DNA from: an uncultured Alphaproteobacteria bacterium
GTDB taxonomy: Bacteria; Pseudomonadota; Alphaproteobacteria; Caulobacterales; Hyphomonadaceae
Assembly: GCA_903831485.1 (NCBI GenBank)
Contig: CAIKXW010000320.1
Span: 1 to 29,996, forward strand
Direction of reading: 5' to 3'
Length of the DNA: 29,996 nucleotides
The notes under the pieces are model-generated. The model saw only the letters and a program-made list of their open reading frames with translations, was not told the origin of the DNA and ran no database searches. A program made the translations under genes and the position numbers. Below are positions 23,700-29,996 of the stretch, one piece after another. Numbering within the stretch: the stretch's first letter is position 1; the number at the start of each line of letters is the position of its first letter.

Positions 23700-25248
23700 G
23701 CACGGGATCGCCCGGCGCTGCGGGCGCTGGACCCGGCGCGCCTTCATCGTCGCCATGATCGACGCCTGCTGTGCGGTTGCCCTTGGCGAGCGCAACGACC
23801 ACGCCTGACAGCATGATCAGCGCAAGAAGGTTGGGCAACGCCATCGCTGCGTTCGCGATGTCTCCTGTGCGCCAGACGAAGTCGATCTGCTGGAACGAGC
23901 CGACAAACACCATCACGCACCATAGAATGCGCCACGGAATGCTGAGCCGCGAACCGAACAGGTAGGTGACCGCGCGTTCGCCGTAATAGCCCCATGTGAT
24001 CAGGGTCGTGAACGCAAAGAGCATAAGCGCGACGGACGCAACCAACTGGCCGAGCGTCACCTGCCCGAACAACACCATCGGGAAGGCCGCGCCATAGGCC
24101 GCAGATGTCATGTCGAAGCCGGTAAGGTCGGATGTCCACGCGTGTTCCTGCACGCCGCTTGCCGACGGAAAGGCGCCTTGCACGGTCAGGATGACGAGCG
24201 CCGTCATCGTGCAGACGATGATCGTGTCAATGAACGTGCCCATCATGGCGAAGCGGCCCTGACTTGCGGGATCGTTGGTCTTTGCGGCAGCGTGCGCCAT
24301 GGGCGTCGAGCCCTGGCCGGCTTCGTTGGAGAACAGCCCGCGCGCTACGCCCGCACGGACTGCCAGCATGACGCCTGCGCCGAGGAATCCGCCGGTCGCC
24401 GCCTGCTGGTTGAACGCGCCTTCGAAAATCTGGGTGAAGGCCAGCGGGACGTCGCTGATGTTCATCCCGACGGCGATCAACGCCATTATCACATAGGCGA
24501 CCGCCATGATCGGGACGATCTTTTCGGCCACGGCGCCGATCGACTTGATGCCGCCGATGATGACCACGAAGACGAGGATCGCGACGACAAGACCCGCGAT
24601 CATTTCGCCGCCCTGTCCGGTTGTGAGGCCAAGCGCGCTGTCGATCGGCGCGCCAACGCTGGACAGGCCGAACAGCGCGGTGATGGCGTCGGCCATGCCG
24701 TTCGACTGGATCATGTTGCCGGTTGAGATCGAGGAGAACAGCGTGCCGATGCAGAACAGGATGGCGAGCCAGCCCCAGTTCTTGCCTAGCCCGCGCCGGA
24801 TATAGCTCATTGGCCCGCCGCGATACTCGCCATTGGCGTCCACGTCGCGGAAGCGGATGGCGAGCGAGCCCTCGGCAAAGGCGAGCGCCATGCCGATGAT
24901 GGCCGTGATCCACATCCAGAAGATCGCCCCCGGTCCTCCAAGCGTGATGGCGGTTGCAACGCCGGCGAGGTTGCCGGTGCCGATCTGTCCCGAGAGCGCT
25001 GTGGAGAGCGCGGCGAACGGGCTGATCTCGCCCTTGCCGTCTTCGCTCTTCTTGAAGAGCCCAGCAAACGCGGCAGGAAGCTTGACGATCGGGTAGAAGC
25101 CGAGACGCACCATGAAGAACAGGCCCGTGCCGAACAGCACGATCACCATGGGCGGGAAGGGCAGCACCTGCTCGCCCATCCACGTGCCGCCCCAGATGAA
25201 GTCACTGATGTTGGTGACGTGGTCGAGCAGGGTCATTTCGGTGGGCAT
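23695..25248 (-). CDS. Sodium:alanine symporter, AGCS family
   Basis: A 517-residue inner-membrane transporter. Family motifs include SGQIGTGNLAGVATAITLGG near the second helix, GPGAIFWMWITAIIGM, FRGGPMSYI-type text (YRGGPMSYIRRGLG), and NEAGQGSTPMAHAAAKT. Roughly ten hydrophobic segments are visible. AGCS members take up Ala or Gly with Na+. The C-terminal tail after the last helix is short and Pro/Ala/Gly-rich. I prefer ATG 25248 (PTEMTLLDHV start); the next in-frame Met is at 25236, and an upstream frame start at 25308 adds 20 residues of no membrane or domain character. A decayed gene fragment (25362-25533) lies just upstream. Confidence 0.93.
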   Translation of the reverse strand: MPTEMTLLDHVTNISDFIWGGTWMGEQVLPFPPMVIVLFGTGLFFMVRLGFYPIVKLPAAFAGLFKKSEDGKGEISPFAALSTALSGQIGTGNLAGVATAITLGGPGAIFWMWITAIIGMALAFAEGSLAIRFRDVDANGEYRGGPMSYIRRGLGKNWGWLAILFCIGTLFSSISTGNMIQSNGMADAITALFGLSSVGAPIDSALGLTTGQGGEMIAGLVVAILVFVVIIGGIKSIGAVAEKIVPIMAVAYVIMALIAVGMNISDVPLAFTQIFEGAFNQQAATGGFLGAGVMLAVRAGVARGLFSNEAGQGSTPMAHAAAKTNDPASQGRFAMMGTFIDTIIVCTMTALVILTVQGAFPSASGVQEHAWTSDLTGFDMTSAAYGAAFPMVLFGQVTLGQLVASVALMLFAFTTLITWGYYGERAVTYLFGSRLSIPWRILWCVMVFVGSFQQIDFVWRTGDIANAAMALPNLLALIMLSGVVVALAKGNRTAGVDHGDDEGAPGPAPAAPGDPVQ

Positions 25249-25361
25249 GTTCGTGCAGTCCCCTCGGATAATGTGATGGGACCGTGCCCGCCCTTCGGAG
25301 GAATGCAACCCCCGGACGGCGGCTTTCTCGCCGAATTCGGCAAGATGCGCGCTTGGCGGCG

Positions 25362-25533
25362 CGGCCTGAACGCGATCAGCACATTGCCCGGCGGCTCGCC
25401 ATGGCGCGCATAGCCCGACTGCACGAACAGCGTGCCACCGCCCGCGATTTGGGGCGCCGAGTTGAGCCCGGCACCGTGCCCCTCAACTCCGTTCACCGCG
25501 TCCGGTAGTTCGCAGTTGGGCATGCACTGGAGA
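25362..25533 (-). pseudogene. Decayed copy of the 3' end of the quinohemoprotein gene
   Basis: Translated on the minus strand this stretch reads DAVNGVEGHGAGLNSAPQIAGGG then TLFVQSGYARHGEPPGNVLIAFRP. That is almost the last 55 residues of the dehydrogenase at 26568-28628 (DTVNGVEGHGGGLDSAP..., SGYARFGEPPGNVLIAFRP). By hand alignment the DNA agrees at roughly five of six positions over about 165 bases with 26581-26745. The rest of the gene is absent, the original stop is lost and the frame runs into unrelated sequence. It is therefore a relic, not a gene. Confidence 0.85.
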
Positions 25534-25546
25534 AAAAGTTGCCTCT

Positions 25547-26389
25547 CTAATGCGACAGCATGATCGCGACACGTGGTTCATGCAGCAGGTGCTGTGTCGC
25601 GCCTCCGAGGATGAATTCGCGCAACTTCGATCGGCCATAGCCTCCCATGACCAGCAGGTCGGCGCCGTGCGTCTTCACGTACTCGGAAATCGCGGGACCG
25701 ACCTTGCGCTGCCCGATATCGACCTCATCGGCGACCGCGTTGACCCCGTGCACCACAAGATGCCGAACCACGTCCGCGCCGAGGCCTGAAGTCGCTTCGG
25801 GCTTTTCCTTGATGACGGTGAGCACCCGAACTTGCGTCGCCATTTTCAGGATCGGAAGTGCGTCCGACATCGCGCGCGCTGCCTGGCGACTGCCATCCCA
25901 TGCCAGCACGACAGTCTGAGGCTCTCTGGCCGGGAGGTCGGCGACGCCGGGCCGGAAAATCAGTACGGGCCGGCCTGACTGGAACAGAACGGCTTCGACC
26001 ACTGAACGTTGGCCGTCGAAACTGTCGACCATGGGCACGAGACAGAGATCGCGGCTGCGGGCGCGGGCGCTCACCTCATCGCCGAGCAGGGCCTGCTCGG
26101 ACTTCGCAAGCAGGGTGCTTCCCTTGAGGTTTGCCGCTGCAGCTTTTTCCAAGAAGGCCGCGAACGCGGCCTTGCAGTTTGCGAGACTCTTCTGCTCTTC
26201 CTGCGCGCAGATCCCGCTCAGGTTGACAAGGCGTTCGGCGAGCCAGTTGCCCGGAGGTTTGAAGTCGACCTGGACCGCGAGCGCCGTGATTTCGGCGCCA
26301 AAAACTCTGGCGAATCTGACGGCCTGATCGATTGCCTCAATCGGCGTGGGGTCGGGATAGCTGTCGAAGTGGAAAAGGATGTCTTTCAT
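25547..26389 (-). CDS. Universal stress protein, double-USP type
   Basis: A 280-residue cytosolic protein with two USP-like halves (about 1-148 and 157-280). The second half has the ATP-binding signature around 249-266: GGYGRSKLREFILGGAT (G2xG9xG[ST] pattern), ending in VAIMLSH. VVLAWDGS opens the second half. The first half lacks a clear nucleotide loop. AGGAGG before ATG 26389 fixes the start; the frame upstream is unsupported. USPs of this type bind ATP and act in stress or redox adaptation, often without known targets. It stands between the gene fragment and the full quinohemoprotein gene in the same direction. Confidence 0.9.
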   Translation of the reverse strand: MKDILFHFDSYPDPTPIEAIDQAVRFARVFGAEITALAVQVDFKPPGNWLAERLVNLSGICAQEEQKSLANCKAAFAAFLEKAAAANLKGSTLLAKSEQALLGDEVSARARSRDLCLVPMVDSFDGQRSVVEAVLFQSGRPVLIFRPGVADLPAREPQTVVLAWDGSRQAARAMSDALPILKMATQVRVLTVIKEKPEATSGLGADVVRHLVVHGVNAVADEVDIGQRKVGPAISEYVKTHGADLLVMGGYGRSKLREFILGGATQHLLHEPRVAIMLSH

Positions 26390-26567
26390 CGCGAATGGCC
26401 TCCTGTCTTGCGAGGCTCGCGTAGTTCGCACGCTCCTTACTTGATGAAGGTCAAGCTGCGCAAAGAGCAGGTGCGAAGGCGGGAGAATGCTCCATCAGGA
26501 CGACCGGAATCCTGCTGACAATCTCGTTATCGCGATACTGCGACGCCGGGATCGAACAAGGCGCCGA

Positions 26568-28628
26568 CTATTTCTCGGCTGGCCGGAACGCGATCAGCAC
26601 ATTGCCCGGCGGCTCGCCGAAGCGCGCATAGCCCGACTGCACGAACAGCGTGCCGTCGCCGGCGATGTAGGGCGCCGAGTCGAGGCCGCCGCCATGGCCT
26701 TCGACGCCATTCACGGTGTCCGGGAATTCGCGGTTGGTCATGTATTCGAACAGCACGTCGCCGGTCTTGCCGTCGAAGATGCGCAGCATGCCTTGCGTTG
26801 TACCGGTGACGACTGCGCCGTCGACGAGCAGCGGGGCAGGCGACATGCCGAGACGGCACGGCGCAGCCGGACGTGCTGGCGGCGCGGCGGGCGCGGCTGC
26901 CGGCGTCGCGGTCGGCGCGCTGGCGGCGGCAGCCGGACGCGGGGGCGTCGCCACGCGCGGCGTCGGCAGCACGGGCGCTGACACAGGCTGGATGCGCCAC
27001 TCAGGCGCGGGCGCATAAGCCTTCGCGATGGGCATCTCCGCGCCGCAGTCGCGCTGGTTTGGCTTGTAGGACCATTTGATCTCGCCCGTCATTGCATCGA
27101 GTGCATGGATGCCAGGGCCGAAGTTCGGGTTCTCGCCCGGCGGGCCTGGGCGGTTGGGATCGTTCATCGGCGCAAAGATCAGCTCGCCATCATAGGCGAG
27201 GCCCCAGTGCGCGCCGCCATTGGCCGACCCACGACCGATTTTGTTCGACCAGACGAGCTTGCCGTCATCGGGATTGAGCGCCCACACGACGCCGGATTTC
27301 TGGCCGGCGACGACCAGCTCCGATCCATCCTTGCGTTCGATCAGCATCGCCGTCGCGCCGAAGTCGTGGTCGGGGCTGTGGTACTCGCCTGGCCAGTCGC
27401 AATTAGCGCCGCGGCGGCCGCATGCGTAATTCCAGATGTCGGCCTTGGTCGCCTGGAAGATCCACCGCTTCTCTCCGGTGTCGAGATCATACGCGATGAT
27501 CGCGTCGGACGTGTCGGTGGCGGGCCACGACACGTTTTCGCCCGTGCCGGCATAGGCGACATTGCGCGCTTCATCGATCACCGGCGTCGACCATATGATC
27601 GCGCCTGACGGCCCCCATTGCTGCGTGCCGGTGCGGGAAAAACGCGTCGGCTGAGCGGGCTCCATCGTGGTGCCGGTCCAGATCTTCTCGCCGGTCGCGA
27701 GGTCGAACGCGATTATCGCGCCTTGCCCCTTGCAGCACTCGTAATCGTCCGCGCCGGCATAGTTCACTTCGATCGCCGAGACCGGCGTGATCACCTTGCC
27801 GTCATGCACGACAGGCGCGCCCGTGATGCGGTTGTACTCGTTGAGGCGTGCGTTGGAGACCCAGAGCCTGGCTCCGGTCTTTGCATTCACCGCATGCACG
27901 AAGCCCGCGGCGTCGCCCATGACGATCGCAGCGGGCGACTTGTCCGTCGCCTCGGCGAAGGTGAGGGAGGAGCGCAGCGTCATCTCGGAGACGTAGTGCC
28001 ATTTGACGCAACCGGTGTTGGTGTCGAGCGCGTAGAGCCGGCCTGAGTCGGTCGCGGCGATGAAGATGGTGTCGCCGACGATCACGGGCTGCGCGCGCAT
28101 GGTGGGCGTCTGCGGGAAGGCAACCACCCAGGCGACGTCGAGATTCTTCATCTGCTCGCGCGTGAGGCCTGCTTCTTCGGCGGTCTGCGCGCGGTTCGCC
28201 GTGTTGGTGACGCCGAACGTGGTGGAGGTGCGCGGCGCGCCGTTGAGCCGCACTTCGCGCGTCTTCACGGGGCAGCGCGCAGCGTTGATCCAGGCGTCGT
28301 TATCGCCTTCCGATGTCGGCAGCCAGTTGATGAGCTGGGCGAGCTCCTCCTTGGGAACATCCTTCGCCTGGATCTTCATATAGCCGAGTTCGAGCGCGTA
28401 CTTCACAGTCGCGCGGTTGAGCTGGCGAATGGACTCCAGCGACGGCGCGCCACTCTGCTGGCCGCTGTCGTGACAGGATGCGCACCATTGCTGGTAAACC
28501 GCCTCGCCGGGATGCGCACCGCCTTCGGCCGCCGCATGCTCCGATGTTGCCTCGCCCGGGCGCGGGGCGCATGCCGATGCGGCGCAGGCGACAAGCGCCG
28601 CGAGCGCGAACGCGCGGAAGTGGGTCAT
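26568..28628 (-). CDS. PQQ-dependent quinohemoprotein dehydrogenase, PVA-dehydrogenase-like lipoprotein
   Basis: A 686-residue envelope enzyme that oxidises alcohol-like substrates with PQQ and passes electrons through a bound heme c. Lipobox ASAC places lipidated Cys at 20. A cytochrome c domain (about 40-110) has CASCH at 49-53. The PQQ beta-propeller follows (about 130-686). The vicinal cysteines Cys298-Cys299 (YECCKGQG) match the disulfide ring next to PQQ. GPSGAIIWSTPVID, GENVSWPATDTSDAI and GGAHWGLAYDG resemble polyvinyl alcohol dehydrogenase. An Ala/Pro-rich insert of about 50 residues (537-590) lies between Cys528 and Cys591. AGGAG precedes ATG 28628. No PQQ synthesis genes are nearby, so the cofactor must come from elsewhere. 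A palindrome lies in its upstream region. Confidence 0.9.
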   Translation of the reverse strand: MTHFRAFALAALVACAASACAPRPGEATSEHAAAEGGAHPGEAVYQQWCASCHDSGQQSGAPSLESIRQLNRATVKYALELGYMKIQAKDVPKEELAQLINWLPTSEGDNDAWINAARCPVKTREVRLNGAPRTSTTFGVTNTANRAQTAEEAGLTREQMKNLDVAWVVAFPQTPTMRAQPVIVGDTIFIAATDSGRLYALDTNTGCVKWHYVSEMTLRSSLTFAEATDKSPAAIVMGDAAGFVHAVNAKTGARLWVSNARLNEYNRITGAPVVHDGKVITPVSAIEVNYAGADDYECCKGQGAIIAFDLATGEKIWTGTTMEPAQPTRFSRTGTQQWGPSGAIIWSTPVIDEARNVAYAGTGENVSWPATDTSDAIIAYDLDTGEKRWIFQATKADIWNYACGRRGANCDWPGEYHSPDHDFGATAMLIERKDGSELVVAGQKSGVVWALNPDDGKLVWSNKIGRGSANGGAHWGLAYDGELIFAPMNDPNRPGPPGENPNFGPGIHALDAMTGEIKWSYKPNQRDCGAEMPIAKAYAPAPEWRIQPVSAPVLPTPRVATPPRPAAAASAPTATPAAAPAAPPARPAAPCRLGMSPAPLLVDGAVVTGTTQGMLRIFDGKTGDVLFEYMTNREFPDTVNGVEGHGGGLDSAPYIAGDGTLFVQSGYARFGEPPGNVLIAFRPAEK

Positions 28629-28661
28629 TGAATCTCCTCCCCGGAGCCGTCTTTTCGTTTT

Positions 28662-28680
28662 CGGCAACGTACCGTTGCCG
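28662..28680. promoter_or_regulatory. Perfect palindrome before the quinohemoprotein gene
   Basis: CGGCAACG and CGTTGCCG are exact 8-base arms around a 3-base centre, 34-52 bases before the ATG. There is no T-run on the side needed for a minus-strand terminator, so an operator for a repressor or activator of the dehydrogenase is the better reading. Confidence 0.5.
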
Positions 28681-28728
28681 CCCGGCGTGGCAAGACGAAC
28701 GAGGGTCAACGGGGCGTGAGAGACAGCG

Positions 28729-29697
28729 CTATTCCGCGGCGACGGCGTGCGTGCGCGCCTGTACCGCAGCACGGCTGGCGAGCGACCAGCTGAGCAGGCG
28801 GTCGAGCCCGGTGTGGAAACCCTGTGGCTGCCAGTTGATCGCCTGCTCGGCATCCACCGGATCAAGCATCGGACCTGACGAGATTGCAGCCGGTCCCTCG
28901 CAGCTGACAAGATCCATCCAGCGGCCTCCGGGGCGGGGCGTGCGCTCGTCGAGGAGTGCGCAGACGGACTCAGCGATGTCGATGTCGCGGCGTTCGGCGC
29001 CGACGGAGAAGTCGATGCGCGTCAGGGGCGGCGCGGCCTCGGCGGCGCGCAGCAGGCCTGCGGCGAAATCGCGAATCGGCAGCCAGTCGCGAACAATCTC
29101 GCCGCCATCCGGAATGGCGAAGGCGCGGTCGTGCATCAGGTGCGCGACAAGGCGCGACATCAGGGATGTCTGCGGCTGCCACGGGCCGAAGGCCTCGCCG
29201 GCGGCGCAGGTGACCAGCGGCAGGTCGCAGGCGCGCGCCCAGCGGTCCATCAGCGCGGCGGCGGCGCTGCGGGCGGCCTGCACGCGGCTGGGCCGGATCG
29301 AGATGTCGTTGGCCGCCTGTTCGGCGTGTACGATGCGGAAGCGCTGCCGCTGCTCGCCCTTCAGGTCGTCGCGATAGGAGCGGCAGGCCTCAAGCACGGC
29401 GTATGCGCCGCCGACCTCGCCATCCATCAATTCATCGCCCGGCGCATCGGGCGTGGCGGCAAGGTGTATCACGGCGTCGGGCGCGAACTGGCGGATGACC
29501 GCGCGCATCATCGCGCGGTCGGATGCATCGGCTTCAAGACGTGCATAGCCTTCGCGTGCAGCGATCGGTGTGAGAGCAGGCGTGGGCGCTGTGCGTCCGC
29601 GGCGGTCAAGATTCATCACATGGTCGCCACGCTCGACAGCGAGACGCACCACGGCGGATCCCACGAATCCGCAACCGCCTGTAACGAGGACACGCAT
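28729..29697 (-). CDS. NAD-dependent epimerase/dehydratase homologue with degenerate active site
   Basis: A 322-residue extended-SDR protein. The cofactor loop GGCGFVGSAV (7-16) is intact, and DRAMMRAVIRQFAPDAVIHLAA (about 60-81), the post-catalytic ACDLPLVTCAAGEAFGP (156-171) and RDWLPIRDFA are typical of RfbB/GalE-type enzymes. Where YxxxK should be (SKAAA-type helix), it reads RVQAARSAAAALM (138-150), so neither Tyr nor Lys is present, and the preceding S/T-D-E motif is HAEQA. It may therefore be catalytically inactive or bind a nucleotide sugar only. ATG 29697 starts the Rossmann fold at once; a TTG at 29715 would add six residues. Stop is followed by a 100-base gap before the dehydrogenase gene. 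Confidence 0.82.
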   Translation of the reverse strand: MRVLVTGGCGFVGSAVVRLAVERGDHVMNLDRRGRTAPTPALTPIAAREGYARLEADASDRAMMRAVIRQFAPDAVIHLAATPDAPGDELMDGEVGGAYAVLEACRSYRDDLKGEQRQRFRIVHAEQAANDISIRPSRVQAARSAAAALMDRWARACDLPLVTCAAGEAFGPWQPQTSLMSRLVAHLMHDRAFAIPDGGEIVRDWLPIRDFAAGLLRAAEAAPPLTRIDFSVGAERRDIDIAESVCALLDERTPRPGGRWMDLVSCEGPAAISSGPMLDPVDAEQAINWQPQGFHTGLDRLLSWSLASRAAVQARTHAVAAE

Positions 29698-29713
29698 AAG
29701 GCCCCAAGCCTCC

Positions 29714-29755
29714 AACCGTTAACACGTGCAGGTGTTATGGTTAGCGGGTAGTTAA
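29714..29755. promoter_or_regulatory. Dyad and TTAG-N7-TTAA element upstream of the epimerase-like gene
   Basis: 29714-29742 is a near-palindrome (AACCGTTAACAC against GTGTTATGGTT, one bulged base) with perfect TAACAC/GTGTTA inner arms. Beside it, TTAG (29741-29744) is followed after 7 bases by TTAA (29752-29755), one mismatch from the CtrA pattern TTAA-N7-TTAA of Caulobacterales. A regulatory role is plausible but unproven. Confidence 0.35.
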
Positions 29756-29801
29756 TGCGGGGTCAGGCGCCGCCGACATTCGGCTTCAGAGGCTCGGCGC
29801 G

Positions 29802-29996
29802 TCAGCTTCCCGCGCGCTTGAAGGTGTAGACCATATTGTCGAGGCCGAGCAGGATCGTGTTGTCGTCGAGCATCGGGAAGTCGAGCGAGACGGTCGCACT
29901 GTTGTCCTCACAGCTGTAGGTCAGCGACGTTATGTCGAGCGCAGTGAGGCCGAGTGCGGCTGCGTCCTTCGCCGGGTCGGGCAGGTTGCCCTCGAA
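29802..29996 (-). CDS. C-terminal part of an unknown protein (runs off the window edge)
   Basis: Sixty-four codons and a TGA are visible, ending ...NMVYTFKRAGS. The fragment alternates short hydrophobic strands with polar turns (SATVSLDFPMLDDNTILLGLDNMVYTFK), as in a beta-barrel or lipocalin-like sheet, and has one Cys (TYSCED). No family is recognised. It is in the same direction as the epimerase-like gene, about 100 bases upstream of it. Confidence 0.6.
   Translation of the reverse strand, partial: FEGNLPDPAKDAAALGLTALDITSLTYSCEDNSATVSLDFPMLDDNTILLGLDNMVYTFKRAGS

Noticed and set aside
25233..25523. A 96-codon minus-strand frame as a functional gene
   Set aside because: Its first half is a truncated copy of the quinohemoprotein C-terminus and its second half is unrelated read-through. 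It is recorded as a relic instead.

Overview
The window is high-GC, densely coded DNA from an alphaproteobacterium. A member of Caulobacterales/Hyphomonadaceae fits best: it has a large TonB-dependent receptor, a complete tonB-exbB-exbD-exbD-TPR locus, a PepSY/DUF2271/DUF4198/ApbE cluster, a PVA-dehydrogenase-like quinohemoprotein, and a possible CtrA-like site. This placement rests on gene content and style only. I saw no rRNA, tRNA, CRISPR array, integrase or transposase.

Layout. 1-258: start of a secreted hypothetical protein (minus strand). 259-824: non-coding, with several small dyads. 825-3521: TonB-dependent receptor. 3758-4633: TauE/SafE permease, convergent with an M19 dipeptidase lipoprotein (4664-5917). 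6046-9204: a Fur-like palindrome, then a tight operon for a PepSY membrane protein, DUF2271 (probable flavinylation target), DUF4198 and ApbE (FMN transferase), probably an iron-linked periplasmic electron-transfer unit. 11250-9235 (minus): four coupled genes encoding a 69-aa protein, a class IV aminotransferase homologue with no recognisable PLP lysine, a 54-aa protein, and a P-loop sulfotransferase-like protein with a TTG start. 11449-12927: dicarboxylate/amino-acid symporter with two EF-hand loops between TM1 and TM2. 13275-17363: TonB energy-transduction locus ending in a strong terminator. 17524-19431: ABC-F ATPase. 21317-19468 (minus): PTR1/FolM-like reductase, FolB, and a QueD/PTPS homologue lacking the catalytic Cys, then a small poly-Gly protein. 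21455-21579: paired REP-like palindromes. 21598-22284: SNase-like nuclease (minus). 22396-23688: purA. 23695-29697 (minus): AGCS Na+/alanine symporter, a decayed copy of the 3' end of the quinohemoprotein gene, a double-USP protein, the quinohemoprotein itself, and an NAD-binding epimerase homologue lacking YxxxK. 29802-29996: end of an unknown gene.

Working together: the receptor, the TonB/ExbBD/TPR motor and the putatively Fur-controlled flavoprotein cluster form a coherent uptake theme across the outer membrane and periplasm. The pterin genes form a second coherent module. The aminotransferase-like/sulfotransferase-like operon and the EF-hand transporter are the two parts I find hardest to match to described systems.
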